Source of the DNA: JACCYI01 sp963828075
GTDB taxonomy: Bacteria > Actinomycetota > Thermoleophilia > Solirubrobacterales > Solirubrobacteraceae
Assembly: GCA_963828075.1 (NCBI GenBank)
Contig: CAWHDH010000017.1
Location: 930,001-994,000, forward strand
Direction of reading: 5' to 3'
Length of the DNA stretch: 64,000 nucleotides
Part shown: one piece after another, positions 43,162 to 52,109 of the stretch
Layout: every line of letters starts with the position of its first letter
Numbering within the stretch: the first letter of the stretch is position 1
The notes under the pieces: generated by a model
Databases searched by the model: none
What the model was told of the DNA's origin: nothing
What the model saw: the letters and a program-made list of their open reading frames with translations, nothing else
Position numbers and translations under genes: made by a program

Positions 43162-45242
43162 TATGCGCGAACGGCGGCCTCGTCCTGGGTGAGCTCGCCG
43201 ACGAGCTTGGTCGCGAGGTGCGCCGGCACCTCCTCGTAGCGCTCGAACTCCATGGTGAACTCGCCCTGGCCGCCGGTGATCGACCGCAGGTCGGGGGCGT
43301 AGGACAGCATCTCGGACATCGGCACCTCGGCCGTGACCTCGGTCATCCCGCCCACCACGTCGGTCCCCATCGGCCGCCCGCGCCGGGAGGACAGGTCGCC
43401 CATCACGTCGCCCACCGACTCCTCCGGCACCGACGCGGTGACACGCATGATCGGCTCGAGCAGGACCGGGGACGACTTCGAGAGCGCGTCCTTCATGGCG
43501 ATCGAGCCGGCGATCTTGAACGCCATCTCGGAGGAGTCGACGGTGTGGTAGGAGCCGTCGAACACCGTCACGCGGACGCCCTTGACCGGATAGCCGGCCA
43601 CGATGCCGTGCTCCATCGCCTCCCGGACCCCCTTCTCCACCGCCGGGATGAACGAGTGGGGGATCACCCCGCCCTTGATCTTGTTGACGAACTCGAAGTC
43701 GGACTCGGCGCCGTCTGGGAGCGGCTCGACCTCGATGTGGCAGTCGCCGAACTGGCCGCGGCCGCCGGACTGCTTCTTGTGCCGGCCGTGCGCCTTCGCG
43801 CTCCCGCGGATCGTCTCCTGGTAGGGCACCTTCGGCGGCATCAGATCGACCTCGGCGCCGAAGCGCGAGCGGAGCCGGTCGACGATCACCTCGACGTGGA
43901 TCTGCGACAGGCCGGCGACGATCTGCTCGCCGGTCTGCGGGTCGCGGTGCATGTCGATCGTCGGGTCCTCCTCCTGCAGCCGCCGCAGCGCCGTGAAGAC
44001 CTTGTCCTCGTCGCCTTTGGCCTTCGGCTCGATGTGGAAGGCCATCACCGGCGCCGGCAGGGCGATCGTCGGCATCGAGATCGGCTGGTCGCGGTCGGCC
44101 AGCCAGTCGCCCGCCCGGGTCTCCTTGAGCTTGGCCACGGCGCCGATGTCGCCGGGCCCGAACGAGTCGGTCTGGGAGAGCTCCTTGCCCTGGGGCATCA
44201 GCAGCTGGCCGATGCGCTCCTTGGCGTGGGCGCGGGTGTTGAGCACCTGGGAGTCGTGGTGCACGACGCCCTGATAGACGCGGAAGAGGTTGATCCGGCC
44301 CGCGAACGGGTCCGCGCGCGTCTTGAAGACGTAGGCGAACATCTCGCCGTCCTCGTTGGGCTCGAGCACCACGTCGCCAGTGTCGAGCGGGCCGTGCTGG
44401 ACCGGCGAGGGCAGGTCCTCGACGAACGCGTCGAGCAGGCGGTTGGTGCCGAGGTGCGACGTCGCCACACCGCAGGTGACGGGGAAGATCAGGCCGCGAT
44501 CGGTGCCCTCCTCGAGCGCGTGCACGATCTCGTCGTGGGAGATCTCCTCGCCCTCGAGGTAGCGCTCCATCAGCGCCTCGGAGTTCTCGGCGACCTCGTC
44601 CATGAGCTTCTCGCGGTACTCCTGCGCGAGGTCGGCGAGGTCGTCGGGGATGGGGATCTCAGAGCAGTTGTCCTTGCCGGAGCCGTCGTAGGCGTAGGCC
44701 TTCATGTCGACGAGGTCGATCAGGCCGCGGACCTCGTGCTCGGAGCCGATCGGGATCTCCGTCGCCACCACGTGCGGGCCGAAGGCGTCCTTGAGCGAGT
44801 TCAGCGCGCGGAAGAAGTCGGCGCGTTCGCGGTCGAGCATGTTCACGTAGACGAGCCGGGCGACCCCGAGCTCGGAGGCGCGCGCCCACAGGCGCTGCGT
44901 CGAGACCTCGACGCCCATGACCGCGTTGACGACGAACACGGCGGACTCGCAGACGCGCAGCGCGCCGAGCGCGTCGGCGATGAAGGAGGGCTCGCCGGGC
45001 GTGTCGATGAGGTTGACCTTGACCCCGCTCCACTCGAACGAGGCGAGCGAAGCGGAGATCGACATCCCGCGCGCCTTCTCGTCGGGATCGGAATCCGACA
45101 TCGTCGTCCCGTCGCCGACCGTGCCCAGCCGGGAGATCGCGCCCGCCTCGAACAGCAGGGCCTCGTGCAACGAGGTCTTCCCGCTCCCCCGGTGGCCCAC
45201 CAGGGCGACGTTGCGGATCCTGTCGGCGGCTGCGTGGGGCAT
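43161..45242 (-). CDS. Elongation factor G-like GTPase (EF-G paralogue)
   Basis: The 693-residue translational GTPase has G1 GHRGSGKTSL, a switch II motif DTPGEPSF (EF-G has DTPGHVDF) and an EF-G domain arrangement with the C-terminal VVGGMTEVTAEVPMSEML region. The usual G4 NKxD is replaced by NMLDRE, which is typical of the EF-G-like/TetM-related paralogues in actinobacteria rather than the main fusA. It may act in ribosome rescue, recycling or antibiotic protection. AGGAG precedes ATG 45242 by eight bases. It follows the sigma gene after 75 bases, and a strong terminator hairpin ends the transcript. Confidence 0.9.
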   Translation of the reverse strand: MPHAAADRIRNVALVGHRGSGKTSLHEALLFEAGAISRLGTVGDGTTMSDSDPDEKARGMSISASLASFEWSGVKVNLIDTPGEPSFIADALGALRVCESAVFVVNAVMGVEVSTQRLWARASELGVARLVYVNMLDRERADFFRALNSLKDAFGPHVVATEIPIGSEHEVRGLIDLVDMKAYAYDGSGKDNCSEIPIPDDLADLAQEYREKLMDEVAENSEALMERYLEGEEISHDEIVHALEEGTDRGLIFPVTCGVATSHLGTNRLLDAFVEDLPSPVQHGPLDTGDVVLEPNEDGEMFAYVFKTRADPFAGRINLFRVYQGVVHHDSQVLNTRAHAKERIGQLLMPQGKELSQTDSFGPGDIGAVAKLKETRAGDWLADRDQPISMPTIALPAPVMAFHIEPKAKGDEDKVFTALRRLQEEDPTIDMHRDPQTGEQIVAGLSQIHVEVIVDRLRSRFGAEVDLMPPKVPYQETIRGSAKAHGRHKKQSGGRGQFGDCHIEVEPLPDGAESDFEFVNKIKGGVIPHSFIPAVEKGVREAMEHGIVAGYPVKGVRVTVFDGSYHTVDSSEMAFKIAGSIAMKDALSKSSPVLLEPIMRVTASVPEESVGDVMGDLSSRRGRPMGTDVVGGMTEVTAEVPMSEMLSYAPDLRSITGGQGEFTMEFERYEEVPAHLATKLVGELTQDEAAVRA

Positions 45243-45317
45243 GCCTGACCTCTCCTTCCGTCGTGCCCGCGTCCCTCAAACGCGCGCTATGAACGCGGGA
45301 GGCTAGTAGACGCGCGA

Positions 45318-46103
45318 CTAGTCGCGGAGGTTGTCGGCCTGCAACCGGGACTTGAGCCGCAGCACGGCCTTCGTGTGCAGCTGCGAGACCCGGGACTCGG
45401 TCACGCCGAGGACCTCGCCGATCTCGCGGAGGGTCAGGTTCTCGTAGTAGTAGAGCGCGATCACGAGCTTCTCGCGCTCGGGCAGGGCCGCGATCGCGTC
45501 GGCCAGGCGGTCCTTGAGCTCGGAGGCGTCGAGCAGCTGCTGAGGGTCCGGAGCGTCCGGGTCGTGCAGCGTGTCCAGCAGCGAGACCTGATCGCCGGAG
45601 GCGTCGGACACCGACCACAGCTCGTCGAGCGCGACGACGGTCGAGTTGGAGATCTTCATCAGCCATTCCTGGAACTCGTCGACCGTGAGGTCGAGCTCGA
45701 TGGCCATCTCCTCGTCCGACGGGGTCCGGTGCAGCTTGTGCTCGAGCTTGGCGTGCGCCCGCTCGATCTCGCGCGCCCGTGCCCGGACGGAGCGCGGCAC
45801 CCAGTCCAGGGCGCGCAGCTCGTCGATGATCGCGCCCTTGATGCGGGTGATCGCGTAGGTCTCGAACTTGATCTCGCGCTCGAGGTCGAAGCGCTCGATC
45901 GCGTTGATCAGCCCGATGAGGCCGTACGAGATGAGGTCGGCCTCCTCGACGTGCGCGGGCAGACCGCTGCTCATGCGGCCGGCCACGTACTTGACGAGAG
46001 GCGAATAGGCAACGACGAGCTGCTCGCGGGCGGCCGTGGAGCCGGAGCCCTTGTACCGGCGCCACAGGTCTTTGAGCTCGATTGCCTTGACGTTGGTTTC
46101 CAG
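45318..46103 (-). CDS. whiG: WhiG/FliA-type RNA polymerase sigma factor, probable CTG start
   Basis: This sigma-28-class factor has region 2 (LISYGLIGLINAIERFDLER, EIKFETYAITRIKGAIIDEL, ALDWVPRSVR), region 3 (LHRTPSDEEMA) and region 4 (ALPEREKLVIALYYYENLTL then a helix-turn-helix). The conserved N-terminus (DLWRRYKG ... LVVAYSPLVKYVAGRM) continues upstream of the first GTG (45986), but no ATG, GTG or TTG lies between there and the in-frame stop that ends the xer gene. CTG 46103 has AGGAG five bases upstream and gives a normal length of 261 residues. Its position after the xer gene matches actinobacterial gene order. It may direct surface or developmental genes; no flagellar genes are visible. 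Confidence 0.88.
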   Translation of the reverse strand: METNVKAIELKDLWRRYKGSGSTAAREQLVVAYSPLVKYVAGRMSSGLPAHVEEADLISYGLIGLINAIERFDLEREIKFETYAITRIKGAIIDELRALDWVPRSVRARAREIERAHAKLEHKLHRTPSDEEMAIELDLTVDEFQEWLMKISNSTVVALDELWSVSDASGDQVSLLDTLHDPDAPDPQQLLDASELKDRLADAIAALPEREKLVIALYYYENLTLREIGEVLGVTESRVSQLHTKAVLRLKSRLQADNLRD

Positions 46104-46124
46104 AACTGCTCCTCGGCGTGCGTT

Positions 46125-46940
46125 CTAGGCCCGCGGGTGACTGCGTGCGTACGCGGATCTCAGCCGCGCTGACTCTACCCGAGTGTAGATCTGGGTGGTG
46201 GAGATCGAGGCGTGGCCCAACAGCTCCTGGATGGCGCGCAGATCGGCGCCGCCTTCCAGCAGGTGCGTCGCGAACGAGTGGCGCAGCGCGTGCGGGTGCA
46301 CGGCGCCTTGGGCGGCGGCGTGCCGCGCCCAGACGCGCAGGCGGCGGCGGATGTCCGACGTCGAGAGGCGCCGGCCCGACTTCGAGAGGAACAGCGCTGG
46401 CTCGTCGTCGCCGCTGGCGAGGGCGCCGCGGGCGCGCTCGGCATAGCGCGCCACCGCCCGCAGCGCGGGCTCCCCGGCCGGCACGAACCGCGTCCGCCCG
46501 CCCTTGCCCTCGACGCGGACCTGCTCGGCGTCGAAGTCGATCGAGCCGACGTCGAGGTTGACGAGCTCCTCGGCGCGCAGCCCGCACGCATAGGCGAGCT
46601 CGAACAGCGCGCGGTCGCGCAGCTCGAGCGGGGTGGTCGCCGGGATGCGGTCCAGCAGCAGCGCGATCTCACCCGGCTTGAGGACGTCGGGGAGGTGACG
46701 GGGGCGTTTGGGACCCGGGAGCAGGTCGGCCGGGTTGGCGTGCAGCTCGCCGTGCTCGACCAGGGTGCGGAAGAACGCCCGCAGCGACGCCAGCTTGCGC
46801 GCGAGGGTGGCCGGCTCGGCACCGCGCTCGGAGATCCATGCCGCGTAGCGCCGCAGGACTTGGTAGCTGATCTGGTCCGGCGCGAGGCCGTGGCCCGTCG
46901 CCCAGCGGGCGAACAGGTCGAGGTCCGAGCCGTACGCCAT
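46125..46940 (-). CDS. xerD: Tyrosine recombinase XerC/XerD type
   Basis: This 271-residue recombinase (from ATG 46940) resolves chromosome dimers by cutting and rejoining dif sites. The catalytic set is complete: Arg122 (CGLRAEEL), Lys146 (EGKGGRT), His217 and Arg220 (HPHALRHSF), His243 (LGHAS) and Tyr252 (TTQIYTRV). The N-terminal core-binding domain appears to extend about 25 residues further upstream in frame (LARFDGDLRRRGAAERTR) without an ATG, GTG or TTG, so the true start may be noncanonical. The setting between dprA-type genes and the sigma factor is chromosomal housekeeping, not a mobile element. Confidence 0.92.
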   Translation of the reverse strand: MAYGSDLDLFARWATGHGLAPDQISYQVLRRYAAWISERGAEPATLARKLASLRAFFRTLVEHGELHANPADLLPGPKRPRHLPDVLKPGEIALLLDRIPATTPLELRDRALFELAYACGLRAEELVNLDVGSIDFDAEQVRVEGKGGRTRFVPAGEPALRAVARYAERARGALASGDDEPALFLSKSGRRLSTSDIRRRLRVWARHAAAQGAVHPHALRHSFATHLLEGGADLRAIQELLGHASISTTQIYTRVESARLRSAYARSHPRA

Positions 46941-47029
46941 CCGGGTGCGCTCGGCGGCGCCGCGCCGCCGCAGGTCGCCGTCGAAGCGGGCGAGGGACGC
47001 GCGCCAGCCCTCGCTGAGCCTGAGCCGGG

Positions 47030-47314
47030 ATGGCCGTCTTCTTCATCGACACGGACACCGGTCAGGTCGCGACGCAGAAGCAGCTCGTGCAGGCGCACAT
47101 CGCTCCCGAGAACGGCGACCCGCCGCCGCGGCCGTGGTTCCGCATCCAGGGGACGGGCGACGCGATCACCATGTGGTACGCGGTGATGCGCAAGCAGACG
47201 AAGGGCGTGTACATCGGCGCCCTCTGCCTTCGCCACACCGATCACCATGCCCTGCTCCTGCAACAGGGCTGGCAGGAGGTCGACGTGGCGGAGATCAAGG
47301 CCTTCGCGGCCTGA
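47030..47314 (+). CDS. Small hypothetical protein (94 aa)
   Basis: I do not recognise a family. The 94-residue cytosolic product contains GDPPPRPWFRIQGTGDAITM and VYIGALCLRHTDHHALLLQQ, suggesting a small alpha/beta fold. It is divergent from the xer gene, with the unassigned N-terminal part of the recombinase frame lying between them. The ribosome binding site is weak. Codon bias supports coding. Confidence 0.6.
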   Translation: MAVFFIDTDTGQVATQKQLVQAHIAPENGDPPPRPWFRIQGTGDAITMWYAVMRKQTKGVYIGALCLRHTDHHALLLQQGWQEVDVAEIKAFAA

Positions 47315-47374
47315 GCCGCCGCGATCGGGATTTCGTCCGGCCGCCCTTCGCTGGCGCTCGGGCTCTGGACGACG

Positions 47375-48415
47375 TTACGAGATGTAGATCGGCGCCCCGA
47401 CCGGCACCTGGTCGTACAGCTCGATGACGTCGGGGATCAGCATGCGGATGCAGCCGTGCGAGGCGTTGGACCCGATCGAGCCCGAGGCGGACGTCCCGTG
47501 GATCCCGACGCCGTCGTAGACGCCCAGCCAGCGCGCCTTGAGCGGGTTCTCGGGCGTGCCGCCAGGGATGACCTTGCCGGCGAGCGAGCCCGCCCACGCC
47601 GAGTTCGGCACGCTCCAGGCGGGGTTGATCGCCTTGTTCTGGATCTTGTAGAGGCCGGCCGGCGTGTCGAGGCCCACCTGACCGACCGCGATCCCGTAGG
47701 ACTTGGCCGGCTTGAGGTTCTTGTAGAGCGTCAGCTTGAAGGCCCCGCGGTTCACGAACAGGACGGCCGGATACTTCTTGCCGACCTCCTCGGTCGTCAC
47801 CTTCGGCTTGATGACCCGGGTGCGGACGCGGACCATCCGCTCGCTGTCGGTCGACAGCAGCGTCTCCTCGAGATCGCGGGCGAGCCGCGCGGTCCGGACC
47901 TTGCGTCCCTCGCGTGACGGCTTGGGGTTGATCTGGCCGCCCTCGAACGACACGTCGGCGTCCTTGGGCTCGGTGTTGATCGTCTCGGCGACGCGCTTGA
48001 CCAGGCGGCGGATGGCGGCCTTGGAGTGCGAGACCTCGACCGGCACGTCGGCGTGCACCCGGTCGCCCTTGATCTCGCGCACCACGCGGGTGAGGACGTT
48101 GCCCCGTCGCGAGCGGTTCAGCGCCTCCTGGACGGACCCGTCGAGGTCGATCCCGATCTTGGCCTGGTTCGGCGTGAGCCGGAAGCGATGCTTCTTGTAG
48201 CGAACCAGGACCGGCTCATTGAGCGGATCGAGCAGCGCCGACCGCAGCTTCTCGCGGGCCGCGGAGCGCTGGAGGCCCCCCACGTCGATGCCGGAGACGG
48301 TGACGCCCTCGGCGATGGTCTGGCGCCGGCTCGAGTCGAACGCGTAGACGCCACCCGCGGTGGCGAGCATCACGGCGACGAGGCCGGCGACGAGGGCGAA
48401 AGTTCGTGTACGCAA
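47375..48415 (-). CDS. L,D-transpeptidase (YkuD) with peptidoglycan-binding domains
   Basis: The 346-residue envelope enzyme makes 3-3 cross-links in peptidoglycan or attaches proteins to it. An N-terminal signal anchor (about 6-26) is followed by VanW/PG_binding_4-like domains (about 35-215) and a C-terminal YkuD domain with HGTSASGSIGSNASHGCIRM, where Cys322 is the nucleophile. The start appears to be TTG 48415 and no ribosome binding site is seen, so initiation is unusual or the mRNA is leaderless. A 25-bp palindrome (48473-48497) lies upstream. It is convergent with the small gene at 47030. Confidence 0.92.
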   Translation of the reverse strand: MRTRTFALVAGLVAVMLATAGGVYAFDSSRRQTIAEGVTVSGIDVGGLQRSAAREKLRSALLDPLNEPVLVRYKKHRFRLTPNQAKIGIDLDGSVQEALNRSRRGNVLTRVVREIKGDRVHADVPVEVSHSKAAIRRLVKRVAETINTEPKDADVSFEGGQINPKPSREGRKVRTARLARDLEETLLSTDSERMVRVRTRVIKPKVTTEEVGKKYPAVLFVNRGAFKLTLYKNLKPAKSYGIAVGQVGLDTPAGLYKIQNKAINPAWSVPNSAWAGSLAGKVIPGGTPENPLKARWLGVYDGVGIHGTSASGSIGSNASHGCIRMLIPDVIELYDQVPVGAPIYIS

Positions 48416-48472
48416 CTGGAGAAATGAGGAAGGGGGAAAATGTACGCGGTCGCCGACGGTGCGACCAGTCCT

Positions 48473-48497
48473 GCAAGAAGGCTGGCAGCCCTCTTGC
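48473..48497 (-). promoter_or_regulatory. Palindrome upstream of the L,D-transpeptidase gene
   Basis: GCAAGAAGGCTG (48473-48484) and CAGCCCTCTTGC (48486-48497) are inverted copies with one mismatch around a single G. The site lies between the epimerase stop (48520) and the TTG start (48415). It could be a terminator for the epimerase transcript or an operator for the transpeptidase. Confidence 0.4.
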
Positions 48498-48519
48498 GCC
48501 CGCCGGACGACCGCTTAGG

Positions 48520-49593
48520 TTAGCCACCCGCGTTTCGGCGCTCAGAACCTGCCGGCCGGTGACGGACGCTCGGGCTCCAGCGCAGGAACTCCTCGACCTC
48601 GCGCTCGTAACGGTATGGCTCGTCCTGGCCGGCCTTCAACGGCGCCACTCTCAAATGCTCTGCAAACCGGGCCACCGCCTCGCGTGACGTATAGCGCAGG
48701 GGGTAGCCCGCCGCCTTGAGCTTGCGGTTGTCGACCCCGCGGCCGTAGCGGAGCTGCTGGAGGACCTCGTCGGGCAGCCGGAGCCCGAGGCGCCGCAGCG
48801 GCGCCGCGGCCAGGCCGGTCCCCCACGGCGGCAGGATCGGGGCCAGCGGCTTGCCGAGCAGCGAGGCGACCTCCGAGAGCACGAGGACGCCGTCGCCGGC
48901 GACGTTGTAGATCCCGTCGAGGTCCTCGCGGACGGCGTGGGCCAGCGAGGCGACGATGTCCTCCTCGTGCACGAACTGGTAGCGGGGGTCGAAACCGAGG
49001 ATGCACGGCACGGCCGGGAGCGAGAACAGCCGCGTGTGCGCCGTCTGCAGGCCCGGGCCGAGGCCGTTGACGTAGCGCAGGACCGTCGTCGTGACCTCGG
49101 GGTGCTGATCGGCGAACGCGCGCACCGCGCGCTCGGCCTCGACGATGTCCCGCTCGATCAGCGAGCTGGGCGCGTGCGGGCGCTGCATGCGCTCGGTGAA
49201 GAACGCCGGGTCGTCGCGCTCGGCGCCGTAGTAGTGCGCGCTCGACTTGAAGACGACCTTGCGCACCGGGGAGTCGGTCCCCGTGCACGCGGCCAGGATG
49301 TTCATCGTCCCGATCACGTTGTTCTCGTGTGCCTTGCGCGGCGAGGTGGAGGCGGAGTCGACGACCAGGCGGCTGTCGACCACCGTGTCGATCTCGGCCG
49401 CCGCGACGATGCGCCGCAGCAGGGCGTGCTGGGCGCCGACGCGGACGAACTCGGTGCGCTCGAGCTCGACGTTGGGCTCGTGCGGGTCGACGCCGACGAT
49501 CACCTCGACCTCGGGGTCGCGCTCGAGCTCGCGCGCGAGCCGACCGCCCCACGTGTGCGACAGCCCGGTGACCAGGATCCGGCGGGAGCGCAT
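48520..49593 (-). CDS. NAD-dependent epimerase/dehydratase-like SDR protein
   Basis: The 357-residue protein is an extended short-chain dehydrogenase. The N-terminal nucleotide motif is altered: VTGLSHTWGGRLARELE instead of GxxGxxG. The active-site Ser (FKSSAHYYGA) and Tyr are in place but the YxxxK motif is degenerate. It ends in a C-terminal sugar-binding-like region. It probably acts on a nucleotide sugar or lipid-linked substrate, or has lost catalysis. It follows the PlsC-like acyltransferase gene after 41 bases and shares its strand, so a joint envelope-lipid role is likely. Confidence 0.8.
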   Translation of the reverse strand: MRSRRILVTGLSHTWGGRLARELERDPEVEVIVGVDPHEPNVELERTEFVRVGAQHALLRRIVAAAEIDTVVDSRLVVDSASTSPRKAHENNVIGTMNILAACTGTDSPVRKVVFKSSAHYYGAERDDPAFFTERMQRPHAPSSLIERDIVEAERAVRAFADQHPEVTTTVLRYVNGLGPGLQTAHTRLFSLPAVPCILGFDPRYQFVHEEDIVASLAHAVREDLDGIYNVAGDGVLVLSEVASLLGKPLAPILPPWGTGLAAAPLRRLGLRLPDEVLQQLRYGRGVDNRKLKAAGYPLRYTSREAVARFAEHLRVAPLKAGQDEPYRYEREVEEFLRWSPSVRHRPAGSERRNAGG

Positions 49594-49634
49594 GGGCTAA
49601 TGGGCCTGTCCGTACGTTCGGCGAGACAGGTCCA

Positions 49635-50483
49635 CTAGAACCAGGCCGACTCGCGGTGGGCGAGGATGTCGAACAGCTCGTCCTGGATCCGCGAGCGGAT
49701 CTCCTCGGCGATCGTCTGGACGAGCCCGCGGTCCTCCCACGGCTCGTCGCCCCACTGGTCCGTCGGGATCGGCTCGAGGAAGCGGATCCGGAACTTGGCG
49801 GGCAGGTAGGCGAGCATCCCGAAGAGGCCGAAGTGCGGGAACGTCGGGGTGACGGGGAAGTAGATGAGGCCGGTGAGGCGCTGCAGCAGCGGGAGCTGCG
49901 CGAAGGCCGGCATCGCCTCCTCGGCGCCGACGACCGCGATCGGCACGATCGGGACGCGGGCGCGCATCGCCGCCTCGACGAAGCCGCCGCGCCCGAACCG
50001 CCGCAGCCGGTAGCGGTCCTTGTAGAGCTTCTCGGTGCCCTTGCGGCCCTCGGGGAACACGAGCACGAGCTGCCCCTCGTCGTCGAGCAGGCGCTGGACG
50101 TTGGCCGGATGCGCCGGCACGCCGCCGATCTTGGAGACGAGCATCGAGAACCCGGGATAGCCCTTGAAGAAGTGCTCGACCGTGAGGTGCAGCGGCCGCG
50201 GGCGGGGGTGCTCCTCGGAGATCGCCTTGGTGATCATCGCCGCGTCCGGCGGGAGCGCGCCGGCGTGGTTTGAGACGAGCAGGGCGCCCCCGGTCGCCGG
50301 GACGTGCTCGATCCCCTCCACCTCGCAGCGGAACCAGTAGTGGTACATGAACTCATAGAGCGTGCGGTCGACCAGACCTTCGATGCGCTCGGAGCGCCCC
50401 CAGTCGGTGACCTCGCGGTCCGGCTCGATGGCCGGCAGGTACTCCCGCCGGTCGCCGCCGGTCGACGCCGAGAGCTCCTTCAT
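49635..50483 (-). CDS. PlsC-like lysophospholipid acyltransferase
   Basis: The 282-residue enzyme belongs to the LPLAT family, which transfers acyl chains to glycerophosphates or other lipids at the membrane. Motif I is SNHAGALPPDAAM (His and Asp seven residues apart inclusive of the HX4-5D variant), motif III VFPEGRKG, and a later VPIVPIAVVGAEEAMP is also typical. The active-site spacing is slightly longer than in PlsC, as in the phosphate-acyltransferase-like subgroup of actinobacteria. ATG 50483 overlaps the stop of the nucleotidase-like gene (ATGA). The three genes 48520-51049 form one operon. Confidence 0.88.
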   Translation of the reverse strand: MKELSASTGGDRREYLPAIEPDREVTDWGRSERIEGLVDRTLYEFMYHYWFRCEVEGIEHVPATGGALLVSNHAGALPPDAAMITKAISEEHPRPRPLHLTVEHFFKGYPGFSMLVSKIGGVPAHPANVQRLLDDEGQLVLVFPEGRKGTEKLYKDRYRLRRFGRGGFVEAAMRARVPIVPIAVVGAEEAMPAFAQLPLLQRLTGLIYFPVTPTFPHFGLFGMLAYLPAKFRIRFLEPIPTDQWGDEPWEDRGLVQTIAEEIRSRIQDELFDILAHRESAWF

Positions 50484-51049
50484 GCCGGGGCCCGGCCGTG
50501 CGCCAGGACGGGCTCGAGCGCGGCGGCCAAGCCAGGCCAGTCGTCCGCGCAGATGACGTCCTCCACCTCGCACAGGTCCCGGTTCCAGGGATGGTTGAGC
50601 GTCGCGACCCGGATGCCGGCCTCCAGCGCGCGCTCGAGGTTGACCGGGGAGTCGTCGATCAGCAGGTCGATGTCCAGCTCGACACAGCGCGCGATCTTGT
50701 CCCACGAGCAGTGCAGGTCGTCGTACGGCAGCCCGATGCGCTCGAGCCACGCGGCCGTGCAGCCCGCCGCTTCCGTGCTGCGGTGGGAAGTCACGTGGAT
50801 GAAGTGGCCGTCCGCCTTCCACCGGCGCACCGTCTCGACGGCCTTGTGGTAGGGCACGGCGCGGGCGACGGCGGCCTCGCGGTGGGTCTCGGCGACGCAC
50901 GCCTTCAGCTGCTCGGGGCGCAGGATCGGGATCTCCCACGTGACCTGGTCCTCGTACGGGAGATCGACGCCGAACCGCCGCTTGGCGGCGGCCGCGAGCT
51001 CGTCCCAGTAGTGGTGCAGCGTCGAATCGATGTCGATGGCGATGCGCAT
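50480..51049 (-). CDS. HAD-superfamily phosphatase resembling 5'(3')-deoxyribonucleotidase
   Basis: The 189-residue protein starts with the HAD nucleophile motif DIDSTL (Asp6/Asp8 region), followed by VTSHRS (motif II), a Lys in SWDKIARC, and LIDDSP (motif IV). It resembles NT5C-type nucleotidases. A cap of helices lies between motifs I and II. It is the first gene of an operon with the acyltransferase and epimerase, so a lipid or sugar phosphate could also be the substrate. Only 21 bases separate its start from the divergent hydrolase gene. Confidence 0.85.
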   Translation of the reverse strand: MRIAIDIDSTLHHYWDELAAAAKRRFGVDLPYEDQVTWEIPILRPEQLKACVAETHREAAVARAVPYHKAVETVRRWKADGHFIHVTSHRSTEAAGCTAAWLERIGLPYDDLHCSWDKIARCVELDIDLLIDDSPVNLERALEAGIRVATLNHPWNRDLCEVEDVICADDWPGLAAALEPVLAHGRAPA

Positions 51050-51070
51050 GGCTTCGATACCGTAGAACCC

Positions 51071-52054
51071 ATGCCGTCCGTGCGCCGCCAGATCGCCGCC
51101 ACGGTGCAGAACGGCCTGATCCGACCCGGCCCCGACGACACCTACGCCGATGGTGACGACGACAGCTGGCTGCGGGTCGACTGGCCCTCGCTGACCCGGC
51201 GGATCGACGTCCTCGGCCGCCCGATGACGGTGATCGACACCGGCGGGGAGGACAAGCCGGCGATCGTCTTCGTCCACGGGCTCGGCGGCCGCTGGCAGAA
51301 CTGGCTGCTGAGCATCCCGCCGTTCATGGCGACCCACCGCGTGGTGGCGATGGACCTCCCGGGCTTCGGCTCGTCGGAGATGCCCGCCGAGAAGATCTCG
51401 ATCCAGGGCTACGCGCGGGCCGTCGACGCGCTGTGCCAGACGCTCGGGATCGAGTCGGCGGTGTTCGTCGGGAACTCGATGGGCGGCTTCGTGAGCGCCG
51501 AGCTCGCGCTGTCGTTCGCGACGCGCGTCGAGAGGCTCGTGCTCGTCTCGGCCGCCGGGCTCTCGATCGAGCACCAGCGCCGCGAGCCGATGCTGACCAG
51601 CGCGCGCCTGATGGCCTCGACCGCCCGCTTCGTCGTCGCCCGGCGCGATGTCATCGTCCGCCGGCCACGGCTCCGCCGCGCCGCGTTGCAGGGCGTCGTT
51701 CGCTACCCCGAGAAGCTCTCGGTCCCGCTGACCTGGGAGATGCTCGCCGGGCAGGGCAAGCCCGGGTTCGTCGACGCGATGGACGCGCTGATGAGCTACT
51801 CGTTCCGCGAGCGGCTCAAGGAGATCGAGGTGCCGGTGCTGATCGTCTGGGGCCGCAACGACATGCTCGTCCCCATCGGCGACGCCGAGCGCTTCGAGCA
51901 GCTCATCGGCGCCAACGCACGCAAGGAGATCTTCGAGGACACCGGCCACGTGCCGATGATCGAGCGGCCGACCCGCTTCGAGGCGCTGTTGCGCGGGTTC
52001 ATCGAGGGCGAGACCGCGCCCGAGGCCGGCATCCCCGGCGTCGCGACGGCCTAG
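51071..52054 (+). CDS. Alpha/beta hydrolase
   Basis: This 327-residue hydrolase has the full catalytic set: IVFVHGLGGRWQNW (oxyanion), GNSMGG with the nucleophilic Ser, IVWGRNDMLVPIG with the Asp and DTGHVPMIERP with the His. The cap domain lies about residues 165-230. It resembles esterases and haloperoxidase/epoxide hydrolase relatives; the substrate is unknown. There is no signal peptide. It is divergent from the phosphatase gene by 21 bases, so promoters must overlap coding sequence or the messages are leaderless. Confidence 0.9.
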   Translation: MPSVRRQIAATVQNGLIRPGPDDTYADGDDDSWLRVDWPSLTRRIDVLGRPMTVIDTGGEDKPAIVFVHGLGGRWQNWLLSIPPFMATHRVVAMDLPGFGSSEMPAEKISIQGYARAVDALCQTLGIESAVFVGNSMGGFVSAELALSFATRVERLVLVSAAGLSIEHQRREPMLTSARLMASTARFVVARRDVIVRRPRLRRAALQGVVRYPEKLSVPLTWEMLAGQGKPGFVDAMDALMSYSFRERLKEIEVPVLIVWGRNDMLVPIGDAERFEQLIGANARKEIFEDTGHVPMIERPTRFEALLRGFIEGETAPEAGIPGVATA

Positions 52055-52109
52055 GGTCGGGCCCTGCGAAAGAAGACGGGCACGTCCGGATGCGGCCTCC
52101 TGACCGCGC

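Noticed and set aside
46125..46940. The tyrosine recombinase as a sign of an integrated element
   Set aside because: It matches XerC/XerD in length and motifs and sits in the conserved chromosomal order with the sigma factor; no attachment sites or phage genes are near.
48416..48540. Possible c-di-AMP (ydaO-type) riboswitch before the L,D-transpeptidase gene
   Set aside because: A GCTAACCT-like segment occurs, but it is the coding end of the epimerase gene, and the other conserved blocks of the riboswitch are missing.
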